Source of the DNA: Crossiella equi
GTDB taxonomy: Bacteria; Actinomycetota; Actinomycetes; Mycobacteriales; Pseudonocardiaceae
DNA: 64,000 nt
NCBI RefSeq assembly: GCF_017876755.1
Contig: NZ_JAGIOO010000001.1
Location: 1,426,001 to 1,490,000, forward strand
Direction of reading: 5' to 3'
Shown here in pieces: positions 1-8,167 of the stretch. The position numbers and the translations under genes were made by a program. Numbering within the stretch: the first letter of the stretch is position 1; each line of letters starts with the position of its first letter. The notes under the pieces were generated by a model that was not told where the DNA came from, ran no database searches, and saw nothing but the letters and a program-made list of their open reading frames with translations.

Positions 1-133
1 TGGTCGTCTCCAAAGTGGACGGCCGCACCGCCACCAGCTCGCCGGACAGCCAGAACTCGACCCGGTCCGGCGGGTGCGGCACGGGCAGGTTGACCAGCAG
101 GGCGGCGGCCACCCCCAGCAGAACGATCTTCAT
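1..133 (-). CDS. Hypothetical exported or membrane protein, N-terminal end only
   Basis: Reading leftward from an ATG at 131-133, an open frame runs off the window edge after 44 codons. It begins Met-Lys and continues with a hydrophobic stretch (IVLLGVAAALLV) that could be a signal peptide or membrane anchor, followed by a Pro-rich segment. It is divergent from the response regulator at 200, with 66 bp between the two starts. Too little is visible to assign a family; a role linked to the neighbouring two-component system is only a guess from position. Confidence 0.5.
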   Translation of the reverse strand, partial: MKIVLLGVAAALLVNLPVPHPPDRVEFWLSGELVAVRPSTLETT

Positions 134-199
134 GTCGGCCACCGTGCCGGGTCCTGATGAGAGTCCGGTGAGAACGGTGTCGCTACCATCGGCGGCGTC

Positions 200-868
200 A
201 TGCGGATTCTCGTGGTCGAGGACGACACCGCCGTGCGCACGGCGGTGGAGCTGGCGCTGGCCGGGGCCGGGCACGACGTGCGCGCGGTCGCCGACGGCGG
301 CCTGGCGCTGGCCGAGATCGCGGACTGGCGCCCGGACCTGGTGGTGCTGGACCTGCTGATGCCCTTCACCGACGGCCTCACGGTCTGCCGCAGGCTGCGC
401 TCGGCCGGTGACCCCACCCCGGTCCTGGTGCTCACCGCACGCGACTCGGTGGCCGACCGGATCGAGGGCCTGGACGCGGGCGCCGACGACTACCTGGTGA
501 AACCGTTCGACCTGCACGAGCTGCTGGCCCGCGTGCGCGCGCTGCTGCGGCGCGCCTACCCGGCCGACCCGGCGGTGCTGCGGCACGGTGACCTGGTGGT
601 CGACACCGGGGCGCACACGGTGCACCGGGGCGGTCGCGCCGTGCACCTGAGCCGCACCGAGTTCGCCCTGCTGGAGGTGCTCGCGCGGCACGCCGGGCAG
701 GTGCTCACGCGGGAGGCCATCATCGAGCACGTGTGGGGGCCCGGACTGTCCACGTCGAACTCGCTCGCGGTGTACATCCGCTATCTCCGGCGCAAGCTCG
801 AAGCCCCGGATGAGACACCGTTGGTGCACACCGTGCGCGGACTCGGTTATCGACTGGGTGACGCATGA
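200..868 (+). CDS. Two-component response regulator, OmpR/PhoB family
   Basis: A 222-aa DNA-binding response regulator that is phosphorylated by a partner kinase and then controls transcription. The receiver domain covers about residues 1-115: acidic pair Glu7-Asp8-Asp9, phospho-acceptor Asp51 in VVLDLLMP, Thr79 and the conserved Lys101 in LVKPFD. A winged-helix OmpR C-terminal domain follows from about residue 125, with RTEFALLEVLARHAGQVLTR and the final VRGLGYRL typical of the family. The gene overlaps the histidine kinase by 4 nt (ATGA), so the two are translationally coupled and very likely cognate. No clear Shine-Dalgarno precedes the ATG. The regulon cannot be told from sequence. Confidence 0.95.
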   Translation: MRILVVEDDTAVRTAVELALAGAGHDVRAVADGGLALAEIADWRPDLVVLDLLMPFTDGLTVCRRLRSAGDPTPVLVLTARDSVADRIEGLDAGADDYLVKPFDLHELLARVRALLRRAYPADPAVLRHGDLVVDTGAHTVHRGGRAVHLSRTEFALLEVLARHAGQVLTREAIIEHVWGPGLSTSNSLAVYIRYLRRKLEAPDETPLVHTVRGLGYRLGDA

Positions 869-2175
869 GGCGCGGCACGCCGTTGCACGCCAGAATCGCT
901 GTCACCGGCGCGGTGGCGGTCGCGCTGACGACCACGCTCATGGCCGTGGCCGCCTACCTGCTGGTCGCGCACGAGCTGCGCCGTAACACCGACCTCGGTC
1001 TCCAACGGGAGGTGACCAGACTGTCCCGTCTGTCCCCCACTGCCTGGATCCCCGCCGGACCCTGCGAGTACCTCACGGCGCCCGCCTGCGCGCAGAAGGT
1101 CAGCGCGGACGGGCACGTCACCGACGACGCCGGGCTGCCGGTCACCGACGAGACCCGCGCGGTGGCCGCCGGGCAGCGCAGGGCCTACTTCAGCCAGGCC
1201 ACGGTCGCCGGGCACCCGGTGCGCATGCTCACCTCCCCACTGGCCGACGGCCTGGCGGTCCAGGTGGCGGTGCGCACGGCCCGCACCGAGGAGAGCCTGG
1301 ACCGCGTCGGCCTGGCCCTGATCACCGCGGGCCTGCTGGGCGTGGCGGTCGCGGCGGCGGCCGGGTATTTCGTGGCGCGCACGGGAATGCGCCCAGTGCG
1401 CACGCTCACCGAGGCCGCGGAGGCGGTGGCGGCCAGCCGCGACCCGGGCCGCACCATCGAGGTGCGCGGCACCGACGAGCTGGCGCGCCTGTCCACCGGC
1501 TTCAACACGATGCTCGCCGAGCTGGACGAAGCCCTTGCCGCACAACGACAACTCGTCGCGGACGCCTCGCACGAGCTGCGCACGCCGTTGACCGGCCTGC
1601 GCACGAACCTGGACCTGCTGCGCACCCCGGGCCGGCTGACCCCGGCCCAGCGCGAGGCGGTCCTGGACACCCTGCACACCCAGGCAACCCAACTGACCAC
1701 CCTGGTCACCGACCTGATCGACCTTGCCCGAGGGGAAGAACCCGTGGAGGAGACCGACGACCTGCGGCTGGACCTCCTGGTCGAACACTGCGCGGGCGAA
1801 CTGGGCCGCCACTGGCCCTCGGTCGCCTTCCGCCTGGACCTGGACCCGGTGACGGTCAACGGCGAACCGGCCCGCCTGTCCCGCGCGGTGCGCAACCTGC
1901 TGGACAACGCGGCCAAGTTCAGCCCGCCGGGCGGCGTGGTCACGGTGACCACGCGGGGCCGCGAGCTGGCGGTGCGGGACACCGGGCCCGGGATCCCGGA
2001 GGAGGACCTGGAGCGGGTGTTCGAGCGGTTCTACCGGTCGCCGTCGGCGCGGTCGCTGCCCGGTTCCGGGCTCGGGCTGGCGATCGTCGGACAGGTGGCA
2101 CGCGGGCACGGTGCCGAGGTGCGGGCGGAACGCCCGTCGGGCGGCGGCACGGTGGTGCGGCTGCGGTTCCCCTGA
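865..2175 (+). CDS. Two-component sensor histidine kinase
   Basis: A 436-aa membrane kinase, the partner of the regulator just upstream. It has an N-terminal transmembrane helix (about 9-32), an extracytoplasmic sensor segment with two Cys residues, a second helix (about 150-172) and a HAMP linker. The HisKA dimerisation domain carries phospho-acceptor His236 in DASHELRTPL. The HATPase_c domain has an N box (NLLDNAAKF, about 345), a G1 box DTGPGIP (about 372-378) and a G2 box GSGLGLAI (about 400). All catalytic motifs are intact. The two sensor cysteines could respond to redox or form a disulphide, but the signal is unknown. The gene converges on the XRE-type regulator at 2228. Confidence 0.95.
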   Translation: MRRGTPLHARIAVTGAVAVALTTTLMAVAAYLLVAHELRRNTDLGLQREVTRLSRLSPTAWIPAGPCEYLTAPACAQKVSADGHVTDDAGLPVTDETRAVAAGQRRAYFSQATVAGHPVRMLTSPLADGLAVQVAVRTARTEESLDRVGLALITAGLLGVAVAAAAGYFVARTGMRPVRTLTEAAEAVAASRDPGRTIEVRGTDELARLSTGFNTMLAELDEALAAQRQLVADASHELRTPLTGLRTNLDLLRTPGRLTPAQREAVLDTLHTQATQLTTLVTDLIDLARGEEPVEETDDLRLDLLVEHCAGELGRHWPSVAFRLDLDPVTVNGEPARLSRAVRNLLDNAAKFSPPGGVVTVTTRGRELAVRDTGPGIPEEDLERVFERFYRSPSARSLPGSGLGLAIVGQVARGHGAEVRAERPSGGGTVVRLRFP

Positions 2176-2227
2176 GACGACGGTCCGCTCGGTACCGTCC
2201 CGCCAGCTGCGGTAACCACCGGCCGGG

Positions 2228-3046
2228 TCACAGCTCGGCGTACAGCTTCGCCAGCAGTTCGGCGCTCGCGCTGCCGGGCTCGGCGGTGAACATGGTCAGC
2301 CGCAGGTCATGCCCGGGCACGGTGAGCACGTGGCTGTCCAGCTCCACCCGCCCGAGCAGCTCGTGGTCCACCACCTTGCGCACCACCGGCCGCTCGCGCA
2401 CGTCGTGCGCCGACCAGGCCTCGGCGAAGCCCGGGCTGTGTGCGACGAAAGCCGCCACCAGACCGTCCAGGCCGGGCAGGCCGGGGTAGCGGCCGCTGGC
2501 CGCGCGGAGCTCTGCGGCGGTGCGGGCGGCGAAACCGCCCGCGTCCTGCTCAGGCTCGCCGCAGACGGTGCCGCCGAGCCGGAAGGAGAGCCGCACCAGG
2601 TTCCGGTCGGCCGGGGGCAGCTGGGCGAAGTCGACGAACAGGGCCACGGCCATCGCGTTCCAGGCCACGAAGTCCTGGGTCGGGTTCAGGACGTAGGCGG
2701 GGATCGGGCCCAGGCGGTCCACCAGCTGGCGCACCTCGTCCGGGACCGCCGTGGGCACCGGTTCCGGTGGTGGGGCGTGCCCGGCCAGGCGGGCCAGGTG
2801 GTCCAGCTCCGGGCCGCTCAGCCGCAGCGCGTTGCCCAGGGCGCGCACCACCTGGGGTGAGGGGTGCCTGGCCCGGGCCTGCTCCAGCCGCTCGTAGTAG
2901 CCCACCGTGACCCCGGCCAGCGCGGCCACCTCCTCGCGGCGCAGCCCCGGCGTGCGCGCGGAGGGGTCGCGGCGCAGGCCCACCTGGTCGGGGCGCAGCG
3001 ACTCGCGGCGGAGGCGGAGGAAGCGGGCCAGCTCGGAGGCAGTCAT
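2228..3046 (-). CDS. XRE-family regulator with MmyB-like ligand-binding domain
   Basis: A 272-aa helix-turn-helix regulator. Residues about 5-75 form an XRE-type HTH (LRREEVAALAGVTVGYYERLEQ). The rest matches the MmyB-like C-terminal domain found in many actinobacterial regulators of small redox genes, with the PAYVLNPTQDFVAWNAMA hallmark. The open frame extends 63 codons further upstream, but that part lies opposite the divergent gene at 3148 and has no start signal. The ATG at 3046, preceded by GGGCGGG, is therefore chosen; ATG at 3055 is an alternative. It is divergent from the SnoaL/NmrA pair by about 100 bp and probably controls it. Confidence 0.9.
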   Translation of the reverse strand: MTASELARFLRLRRESLRPDQVGLRRDPSARTPGLRREEVAALAGVTVGYYERLEQARARHPSPQVVRALGNALRLSGPELDHLARLAGHAPPPEPVPTAVPDEVRQLVDRLGPIPAYVLNPTQDFVAWNAMAVALFVDFAQLPPADRNLVRLSFRLGGTVCGEPEQDAGGFAARTAAELRAASGRYPGLPGLDGLVAAFVAHSPGFAEAWSAHDVRERPVVRKVVDHELLGRVELDSHVLTVPGHDLRLTMFTAEPGSASAELLAKLYAEL

Positions 3047-3147
3047 CCCGCCCATCGTGACAGGCCCCGCGACCGCGAGCCACGTACTGCCAGGAGGGGG
3101 CTCGGTGGGCCGTTCCGGAGCCGCGGCGGGCGGGTGAGGGTGGAGCC

Positions 3148-3588
3148 ATGACACGAACCCCGGAACAGACGGTGAACCTGATGCTGGCCCGGTTGCTGGC
3201 CAAGGACATGGACGGCGTGGCCGACCTGTGGGCACTCGAAGGCGTGGCCGAGTTCCCGTTCGCCGCGGCAGGCAGCCCGCCCGTGGTGCACGGCCGGGAG
3301 GCCATCCGGCAGTACCTCGCCAACTACCCCGAGCTCCTGGACGTGCGGGAGGTCCCGGCCAAGACCGTGCACCACACGACCGACCCGGACACGGTCGTCG
3401 TCGAGTTCACCGCCCAGGGCCTCACGGTCCGCACCGGCCAGCCGTACGAGCTGTCCTACATCGCCGTGGTCACCACGGCCGACGGCGAGATCACCCGCTA
3501 CCGCGACTACTGGAGCCCGGTAGCCGTGGCCGCCGCCCTGGGCGAGCTGCCCGCCCTGCTGACCGCACTCGCCGAGGAGTCCGCATGA
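3148..3588 (+). CDS. SnoaL-like / NTF2-fold protein
   Basis: A 146-aa small alpha+beta barrel protein of the nuclear transport factor 2 superfamily, with a SnoaL-like pattern (LADKDMDGVADLWALEGV type start, HGREAIRQYL, YRDYWSP near the end). Members are either enzymes or binding proteins of diverse function. GGTGGAG lies 5 nt before the ATG. It overlaps the next gene by 4 nt (ATGA), and the pair faces the MmyB-type regulator. That arrangement is common in actinomycetes for quinone or aldehyde stress genes. No substrate can be inferred. Confidence 0.85.
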   Translation: MTRTPEQTVNLMLARLLAKDMDGVADLWALEGVAEFPFAAAGSPPVVHGREAIRQYLANYPELLDVREVPAKTVHHTTDPDTVVVEFTAQGLTVRTGQPYELSYIAVVTTADGEITRYRDYWSPVAVAAALGELPALLTALAEESA

Positions 3589-4382
3589 CCACCATCTCCG
3601 TCATCGGCGCGACCGGCGGCACCGGCCGCCCGCTCACCGAGATGCTGCGCGCGGACGGCGTGGACGTGCGCGCCGCCAGCCGCTCCGGCGAGGTCCGCTT
3701 CGACTGGTACGACCCGGCCACACACGAGGCCGTGCTGACCGGTGCCGACGCGGTCTACCTGGTCGCCCCGCTGGCCGACCTCAACCCCATGCCGACGGTG
3801 GGCCCGTTCCTGGACCGCGCACGCGAGGTGGGCCTCAAGCGGCTGGTGCTGCTCGGCTCGCTGGCTGTGCTGCCGGACACCCCGACCGAGCTGGCCGACA
3901 CCGTGCGCGCCGAACCGGGCTGGACCGTGCTGCGCCCGTCGGCGTTCATGCGCAACCTGCTCGGCGCGCACCCGGTGGCCACCCGGCTGCGCGAGCGGGA
4001 CGAGCTGCTGTCCGCCAGCGGCGACGGCAAGCTGGGCTGGATCGACACCGAGGACATCGCGGCCGTGGCCCGGGTCCTGCTGCGGGCCGAGCAGGTCGAG
4101 GACGAGTACGCGCTGACCGGCCCGGAGGCCCTGGGCTTCCACGACCTGGCCCGGATCCTGCGCGAGCGGACCGGCCGCCCGGTCGAGGTGGCCGAGGTCG
4201 GGGTCGAGGAGCTGGCCGCGATCTTCCGCGCCACCGGCATGCCCGCCGACTACGCCGACCGCCTCGCCCGGTACAACGGGGCCATCCGGGAGGAGTCCGA
4301 GACCGTCACCGACACGGTGGCCGTCACGACCGGGCGCCCGCCTCGGTCTTTCGGGACGTTCGCGGAGTTGCATATGGTCTAG
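3585..4382 (+). CDS. NmrA-like NAD(P)-binding protein
   Basis: A 265-aa Rossmann-fold protein of the atypical SDR/NmrA family. The N-terminal dinucleotide motif is IGATGGTGRPL (about residues 6-16). The substrate side contains LRPSAFMRNLL and WIDTEDIAAVA, typical of NmrA-like and ergot-alkaloid AgnZ-like reductases. A longer upstream frame exists but overlaps the SnoaL gene, so the ATG in the 4-nt overlap is the natural start. It probably acts as an NAD(P)H-dependent reductase or redox sensor paired with the upstream SnoaL protein. Confidence 0.9.
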   Translation: MTTISVIGATGGTGRPLTEMLRADGVDVRAASRSGEVRFDWYDPATHEAVLTGADAVYLVAPLADLNPMPTVGPFLDRAREVGLKRLVLLGSLAVLPDTPTELADTVRAEPGWTVLRPSAFMRNLLGAHPVATRLRERDELLSASGDGKLGWIDTEDIAAVARVLLRAEQVEDEYALTGPEALGFHDLARILRERTGRPVEVAEVGVEELAAIFRATGMPADYADRLARYNGAIREESETVTDTVAVTTGRPPRSFGTFAELHMV

Positions 4383-4446
4383 GTCGACCACATCCCGCCC
4401 ATGTGGACTCTTGCCAGGTTTCCGACACAGTGAGAAAGATGTCCAC

Positions 4447-6378
4447 ATGTTCGTCAGACGACGTCATCTGGCGTGCGGGGCCGCGGTAGTGGTCCTGGGC
4501 GCGCTGCTCTCCCCGGTGTCCTCCGCCGCCGCCCCGGCGGGTCGGCAGGACGCGTTCACCGCCGCGGCGGCCGAGTTCGGCGTGCCCAGCGGCGTGCTCC
4601 TGGGGGTGTCCTACCTCCAGTCGCGGTGGGATGCCAACGCGGGTCAGCCCAGCCGGGGCGCGGGGTACGGGCCCCTGCACCTCACCGACGCCCGGGGTCT
4701 CGGCGTGGGTTCGGGCTCCCACCACGACGAGGGCCCCGAGGACCCGCGCGGGGACACCTCGCGGCCGCAGGAGCTGCCCGAGCCCGCGCCCGGCGTGGCC
4801 CCGGCCTCGTTGCAGACCCTGGACCTGGCCGCGCGGCTGACCGGCCTGTCCCCCGTCGCGCTGCGCACCGACCCGGCCGCCAACATCCGGGGCGGGGCCG
4901 CCGTGCTCGCCTCCTACCAGCGCGAGCTCGGCGGCGGCACCGCGGCCGGGGACTGGTACGGGGCGGTGGCCCGGTACAGCGGGGCCACCGACACCGCGAC
5001 CGCGCGCCGGTTCGCCGACCAGGTGTTCGAGCTGGTCCGCACCGGCACCCAGCGGCGCACCGACGATGGGCAGGAGGTGCGCCTGGCCGCCGACCCGTCC
5101 GTCCAACCGCGACAGTCGCAAGTGGACTCTCTGGGACTGCGCCGCACCAGCGACGCGGCCACCGAGTGCCCGCCGGAACTGGGCTGCGAGTGGATCCCGG
5201 CGCCGTACGAGCACTACGACCCGACCAAGCCGGGCAGCTACGGCAACCACGACCAGGCCAACCGCCCGACCGATCTGAAGATCAAGTACATCATCGTGCA
5301 CGACACCGAGGGCTACTACGACACCACGGTGCAGCTGGTGCGCAACGTCAAGCGCGCGGCCAGCTGGCAGTACACGCTGCGCTCCTCGGACGGGCACGTG
5401 GCCCAGCACATCAAGGCCGAGGACGTGGCCTGGCAGGCGGGCAACTGGTACGTCAACTCGCACTCGATCGGCCTGGAGCACGAGGGCTTCGCCGCCAAGG
5501 GCACCTGGTACACCGAGGCGATGTACCGCTCCTCGGCGCGCCTGGTGCGCTACCTGGCGGCCAAGTACGGCATCCCGCTGGACCGGGGCCACATCCTGGG
5601 CCACGACAACGTGCCGGGCACCGTCCCGGCGACCGTGCGCGGCATGCACTGGGACCCGGGCCCCTACTGGGACTGGAGCCACTACTTCAACCTGCTCGGC
5701 GCCCCGCTGGTGCCGACCGCCGGTCCGTACTCGGGGCTGGTCACGATCAAGCCGGACTTCGCCGCGAACCGGCCGCTGATGTACGGCTGCGACTCGGCCA
5801 AGCCCGCCGACCCGTGCCCGGCCAGGGGCACCACCTCGGTGTTCCTGCACACTGAACCGCGCGCGGACGCCCCCTTGGTCAAGGACCCCGGTCTGCGCCC
5901 GGACGGCGGCAACAGCACCCGCCACGTCAGCGACCACGGCGCACGCGTGGACACCGGCCAGACGTTCGCGGTGGCCGAGCGCCGGGGCGACTGGACCGCG
6001 ATCTGGTACCTGGGCCAGAAGTCCTGGTTCCTCAACCCGCGTGCCAAGCCCACCGCGCTCAACACCGCCGGGCTCGTGGTGACCCCGCGGCCGGGGCTCG
6101 CCTCGGTCCCGGTGTACGGCCGGGCCTACCCGGAGGCGGCGGCCTACGAGGGCACAGGCGTGCCGGTGCAGGACGTGCTGCCTTTGCAGTACTCGCTGAA
6201 CGCGGGCGAGCGGTACGCGCTGGCCGACCGGAACGTACCGACCGACTACTACTTCGCGCAGAACTGGGAGGGTCCGCGCACGGTCGTGCGGGGTGAGGAC
6301 ACCTACCTCCAGGTGTTCTTCGGGCACCGGGCGTTCTTCGTCAAGGCCGCGGACGTCCGGATCCAAGCGAGCTGGTGA
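4447..6378 (+). CDS. Secreted N-acetylmuramoyl-L-alanine amidase (Amidase_2/PGRP)
   Basis: A 643-aa exported peptidoglycan amidase that cleaves the MurNAc-L-Ala bond. The start chosen begins a basic plus hydrophobic signal peptide (MFVRRRHLACGAAVVVLGALL) with cleavage near SAAA. Residues about 30-200 form a helical region like that of the paralogue at 14763. The Amidase_2 domain is at about 280-415, with zinc ligands His285 (IIVHDTEG) and His401/Asp403 (MHWDPGPYW) and the catalytic-region GLEHEG. The C-terminal 210 residues may form SH3-like wall-binding modules. Unlike its paralogue it has no FG-GAP repeats. The zinc ligands are intact, so it is likely active. Confidence 0.9.
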   Translation: MFVRRRHLACGAAVVVLGALLSPVSSAAAPAGRQDAFTAAAAEFGVPSGVLLGVSYLQSRWDANAGQPSRGAGYGPLHLTDARGLGVGSGSHHDEGPEDPRGDTSRPQELPEPAPGVAPASLQTLDLAARLTGLSPVALRTDPAANIRGGAAVLASYQRELGGGTAAGDWYGAVARYSGATDTATARRFADQVFELVRTGTQRRTDDGQEVRLAADPSVQPRQSQVDSLGLRRTSDAATECPPELGCEWIPAPYEHYDPTKPGSYGNHDQANRPTDLKIKYIIVHDTEGYYDTTVQLVRNVKRAASWQYTLRSSDGHVAQHIKAEDVAWQAGNWYVNSHSIGLEHEGFAAKGTWYTEAMYRSSARLVRYLAAKYGIPLDRGHILGHDNVPGTVPATVRGMHWDPGPYWDWSHYFNLLGAPLVPTAGPYSGLVTIKPDFAANRPLMYGCDSAKPADPCPARGTTSVFLHTEPRADAPLVKDPGLRPDGGNSTRHVSDHGARVDTGQTFAVAERRGDWTAIWYLGQKSWFLNPRAKPTALNTAGLVVTPRPGLASVPVYGRAYPEAAAYEGTGVPVQDVLPLQYSLNAGERYALADRNVPTDYYFAQNWEGPRTVVRGEDTYLQVFFGHRAFFVKAADVRIQASW

Positions 6379-6521
6379 GCTGATCCCGGGCCAGGCGTGA
6401 GCCGCGTGGCCGCGCCGGTCTCCGGGCCGCTGGGCAGCGCCAGCCGCTCACCGCCGGGGCCTCGGCGTGGTCGGTGGACCGGCAGAACAGCTGGTCCCCG
6501 GCCTCGGCGGGGCCGCGTCAG

Positions 6522-7343
6522 CTACTCACCGTCCCGCTCACGGGGACTGGCCGTGGCCGAGGCCTTGGCCACCACCTCCCGGACCAACGCCAGCGTCTCG
6601 TCCGGGTGGTCCAGGTGCAGGCTGTGCGTGGACCCCGGCCAGCGCACCAGCTTCGCACCCAGTGCGATGGCCAGCCGGGCGTGCGCGATGCCCGCCGCGG
6701 TGCCGGGCTTGCGGTCGGCGGTGGCCACGGCCGAGGGCAGTGTGGGCAGGTCCTCCTCACGCAGCCCGGCCGACAGCTCGCCGAGCCCCCGCACGGCCTC
6801 GGTGAGCTGCTTGACGTCCATGTCCAGGATGCGGTTGTGGGCGGCCGCGCAGTCCGGCCGCAGGTCCAGCCGCCGGGCCTCGCGGGCCGCCGGGACCTTG
6901 ATCATCGCCTCCACCACGCGGCGGCCCAGCGGCCGGTCGGCGAGCTTGCCCATCCAGTGCATCGTGCGCTCCAGCTGGGCACAGCTGCGCGCGTCGTTGA
7001 TCAGCGTGGGATCCAGCAGCACCAGCCCGGCCACCAGGCGGGGGTGGTCGCGGGCCAGCAGCGTGGCCACCGCACCGCCGAGGCTCTGCCCCACCACGAC
7101 CACCGGCCCGAGGTCCAGGCGGGTGATCAGCCCGGCCAGGTGCGCGCTGGCCGCGGCGAGGCCACCGGCCGCGGGGGCCTGCCCGGTGCCGGGGCGGTCG
7201 TGCACGACCACCCGGCAGCCGGGGTCGGCGACGAGGCCCTCGACCAGCCCCGGGAAGAAGCCCTCGCAGCCCTCGGCCCCGCCGGGCAGCAGCAGCACGG
7301 GCGGTCCGCTGTCGCCGTGGACCCGGACTCCGTCGATCACCAT
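6522..7343 (-). CDS. Alpha/beta-fold hydrolase
   Basis: A 273-aa hydrolase with nucleophile Ser87 in the elbow GQSLGG, an oxyanion-region LLLPGG near residue 20 and a C-terminal His in the THSLHLDHP segment (about 250). No signal peptide is seen, so it is cytosolic. A strong SD (AAGGAG, 6 nt before the ATG) supports the start. It is divergent from the GntR regulator 46 bp away, and a perfect GntR-type operator lies between the two starts. Regulation of this hydrolase by that GntR protein is the likely arrangement. The substrate is unknown. Confidence 0.9.
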   Translation of the reverse strand: MVIDGVRVHGDSGPPVLLLPGGAEGCEGFFPGLVEGLVADPGCRVVVHDRPGTGQAPAAGGLAAASAHLAGLITRLDLGPVVVVGQSLGGAVATLLARDHPRLVAGLVLLDPTLINDARSCAQLERTMHWMGKLADRPLGRRVVEAMIKVPAAREARRLDLRPDCAAAHNRILDMDVKQLTEAVRGLGELSAGLREEDLPTLPSAVATADRKPGTAAGIAHARLAIALGAKLVRWPGSTHSLHLDHPDETLALVREVVAKASATASPRERDGE

Positions 7344-7362
7344 GGCGCTCCTTGGTCAGTCG

Positions 7363-7375
7363 ATTGTGGAACAAT
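7363..7375. promoter_or_regulatory. GntR/FadR-type operator between hydrolase and regulator
   Basis: A perfect inverted repeat ATTGT-GGA-ACAAT, which fits the FadR-subfamily consensus TNGTNNNACNA. It lies 19 bp before the hydrolase ATG and just upstream of the GntR start, so it could control both. Two similar sites occur downstream of the regulator gene. Confidence 0.7.
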
Positions 7376-7388
7376 TCAGGACGTGTCG

Positions 7389-8063
7389 GTGGAGGTAGTG
7401 GGGACCGCGCCCGAGCGGGTCGCCTCGGTGCTGCGGGACGAGCTGCTGGACGGCGCGCACCCGGTGGGCACCCGGTTCCGCGAGGAGGACCTGGCCAGCC
7501 GCTTCGACGTCGGCCGGAACACCGTCCGCGCGGCGTTGCGCCTGCTCGTCGAGCGCGGGCTGGTGGTGCACGAGCGCAACCGGGGCGCGCTGGTCCCGCC
7601 GCTGAGCAGGCAGCGCATCGACGAGGTCTTCGACTACCGCAAGCTGCTCGAACAGGGCGCGCTGCGCCTGGCCCTGGCCCGCGGCGCCGACCTGGGCCCG
7701 GTGCTGGCGGAGGTGGAGCGGCTGGAGGAGCTGGCGCGCCGCGAGCCTGGACCGTCCTGGAAGGACCTGACCAGCACGCACAGCGCGGTGCACCGGGCGA
7801 TCGTGGCCGCGGCGGGCAACCCGCACCTGCTGGCCGCCTACCAGCGCTGCGAGGACCAGGTGCGGCTGCTGCTGACCTTCGTCCGCCCGGACTTCGACGC
7901 CGCCCGGCTGGCCGAGGTGCACCGCGAGCTGGCCGAGAAGCTGCGACGCGGCGGCCCGGAGGCCGAGCAGGCGCTCACCGACGACATCGACCACACCGGC
8001 CGCGCGGCCCTGCTGGCCGCGCTCAACCGCGCCGAGGAGAGCGTGCGCCTGTTCGGGCACTGA
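7389..8063 (+). CDS. GntR-family (FadR/FCD) transcriptional regulator
   Basis: A 224-aa regulator with an N-terminal winged helix (about 10-70: VGRNTVRAALRLLVERGLVV) and a C-terminal all-helical FCD ligand-binding domain. The metal-binding style residues of the FCD domain include HSAVHRAIVAAAGN. The GTG at 7389 is preceded by AGGA at 7 nt; GTG at 7383 is an alternative. It is divergent from the alpha/beta hydrolase. The operator sites at 7363-7375 and 8117-8151 match its subfamily, so autoregulation is likely. Confidence 0.9.
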   Translation: MEVVGTAPERVASVLRDELLDGAHPVGTRFREEDLASRFDVGRNTVRAALRLLVERGLVVHERNRGALVPPLSRQRIDEVFDYRKLLEQGALRLALARGADLGPVLAEVERLEELARREPGPSWKDLTSTHSAVHRAIVAAAGNPHLLAAYQRCEDQVRLLLTFVRPDFDAARLAEVHRELAEKLRRGGPEAEQALTDDIDHTGRAALLAALNRAEESVRLFGH

Positions 8064-8116
8064 CCTCGCGTCGCCTGTTCGCCGTCCCACCAGTCAGTGA
8101 TACAGGTCCAGCACGG

Positions 8117-8151
8117 ATTGTGCCACAATTTGACTCAGATTGCGCCACAAC
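8117..8151. promoter_or_regulatory. Tandem pair of GntR-type operators downstream of the regulator gene
   Basis: Site one (8117-8129) is a perfect ATTGT-GCC-ACAAT. Site two (8139-8151) is ATTGC-GCC-ACAAC, two mismatches from the same pattern. They start 22 bp apart, about two helical turns. They sit between the 3' ends of the convergent GntR and LanC-like genes, where no promoter is expected. They may form a looping partner for the site at 7363, or mark a promoter lost with a deleted gene. Confidence 0.6.
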
Positions 8152-8167
8152 GTGTACGCGCAGGGGG

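Noticed and set aside
4324-6366. Very long minus-strand open frame opposite the amidase
   Set aside because: Low-complexity Arg/Gly/Val-rich translation caused by high GC. The plus-strand frame has a signal peptide and catalytic motifs. The same applies to long opposite-strand frames at 14292-16721, 20306-22987, 32227-34323 and 58028-60121.
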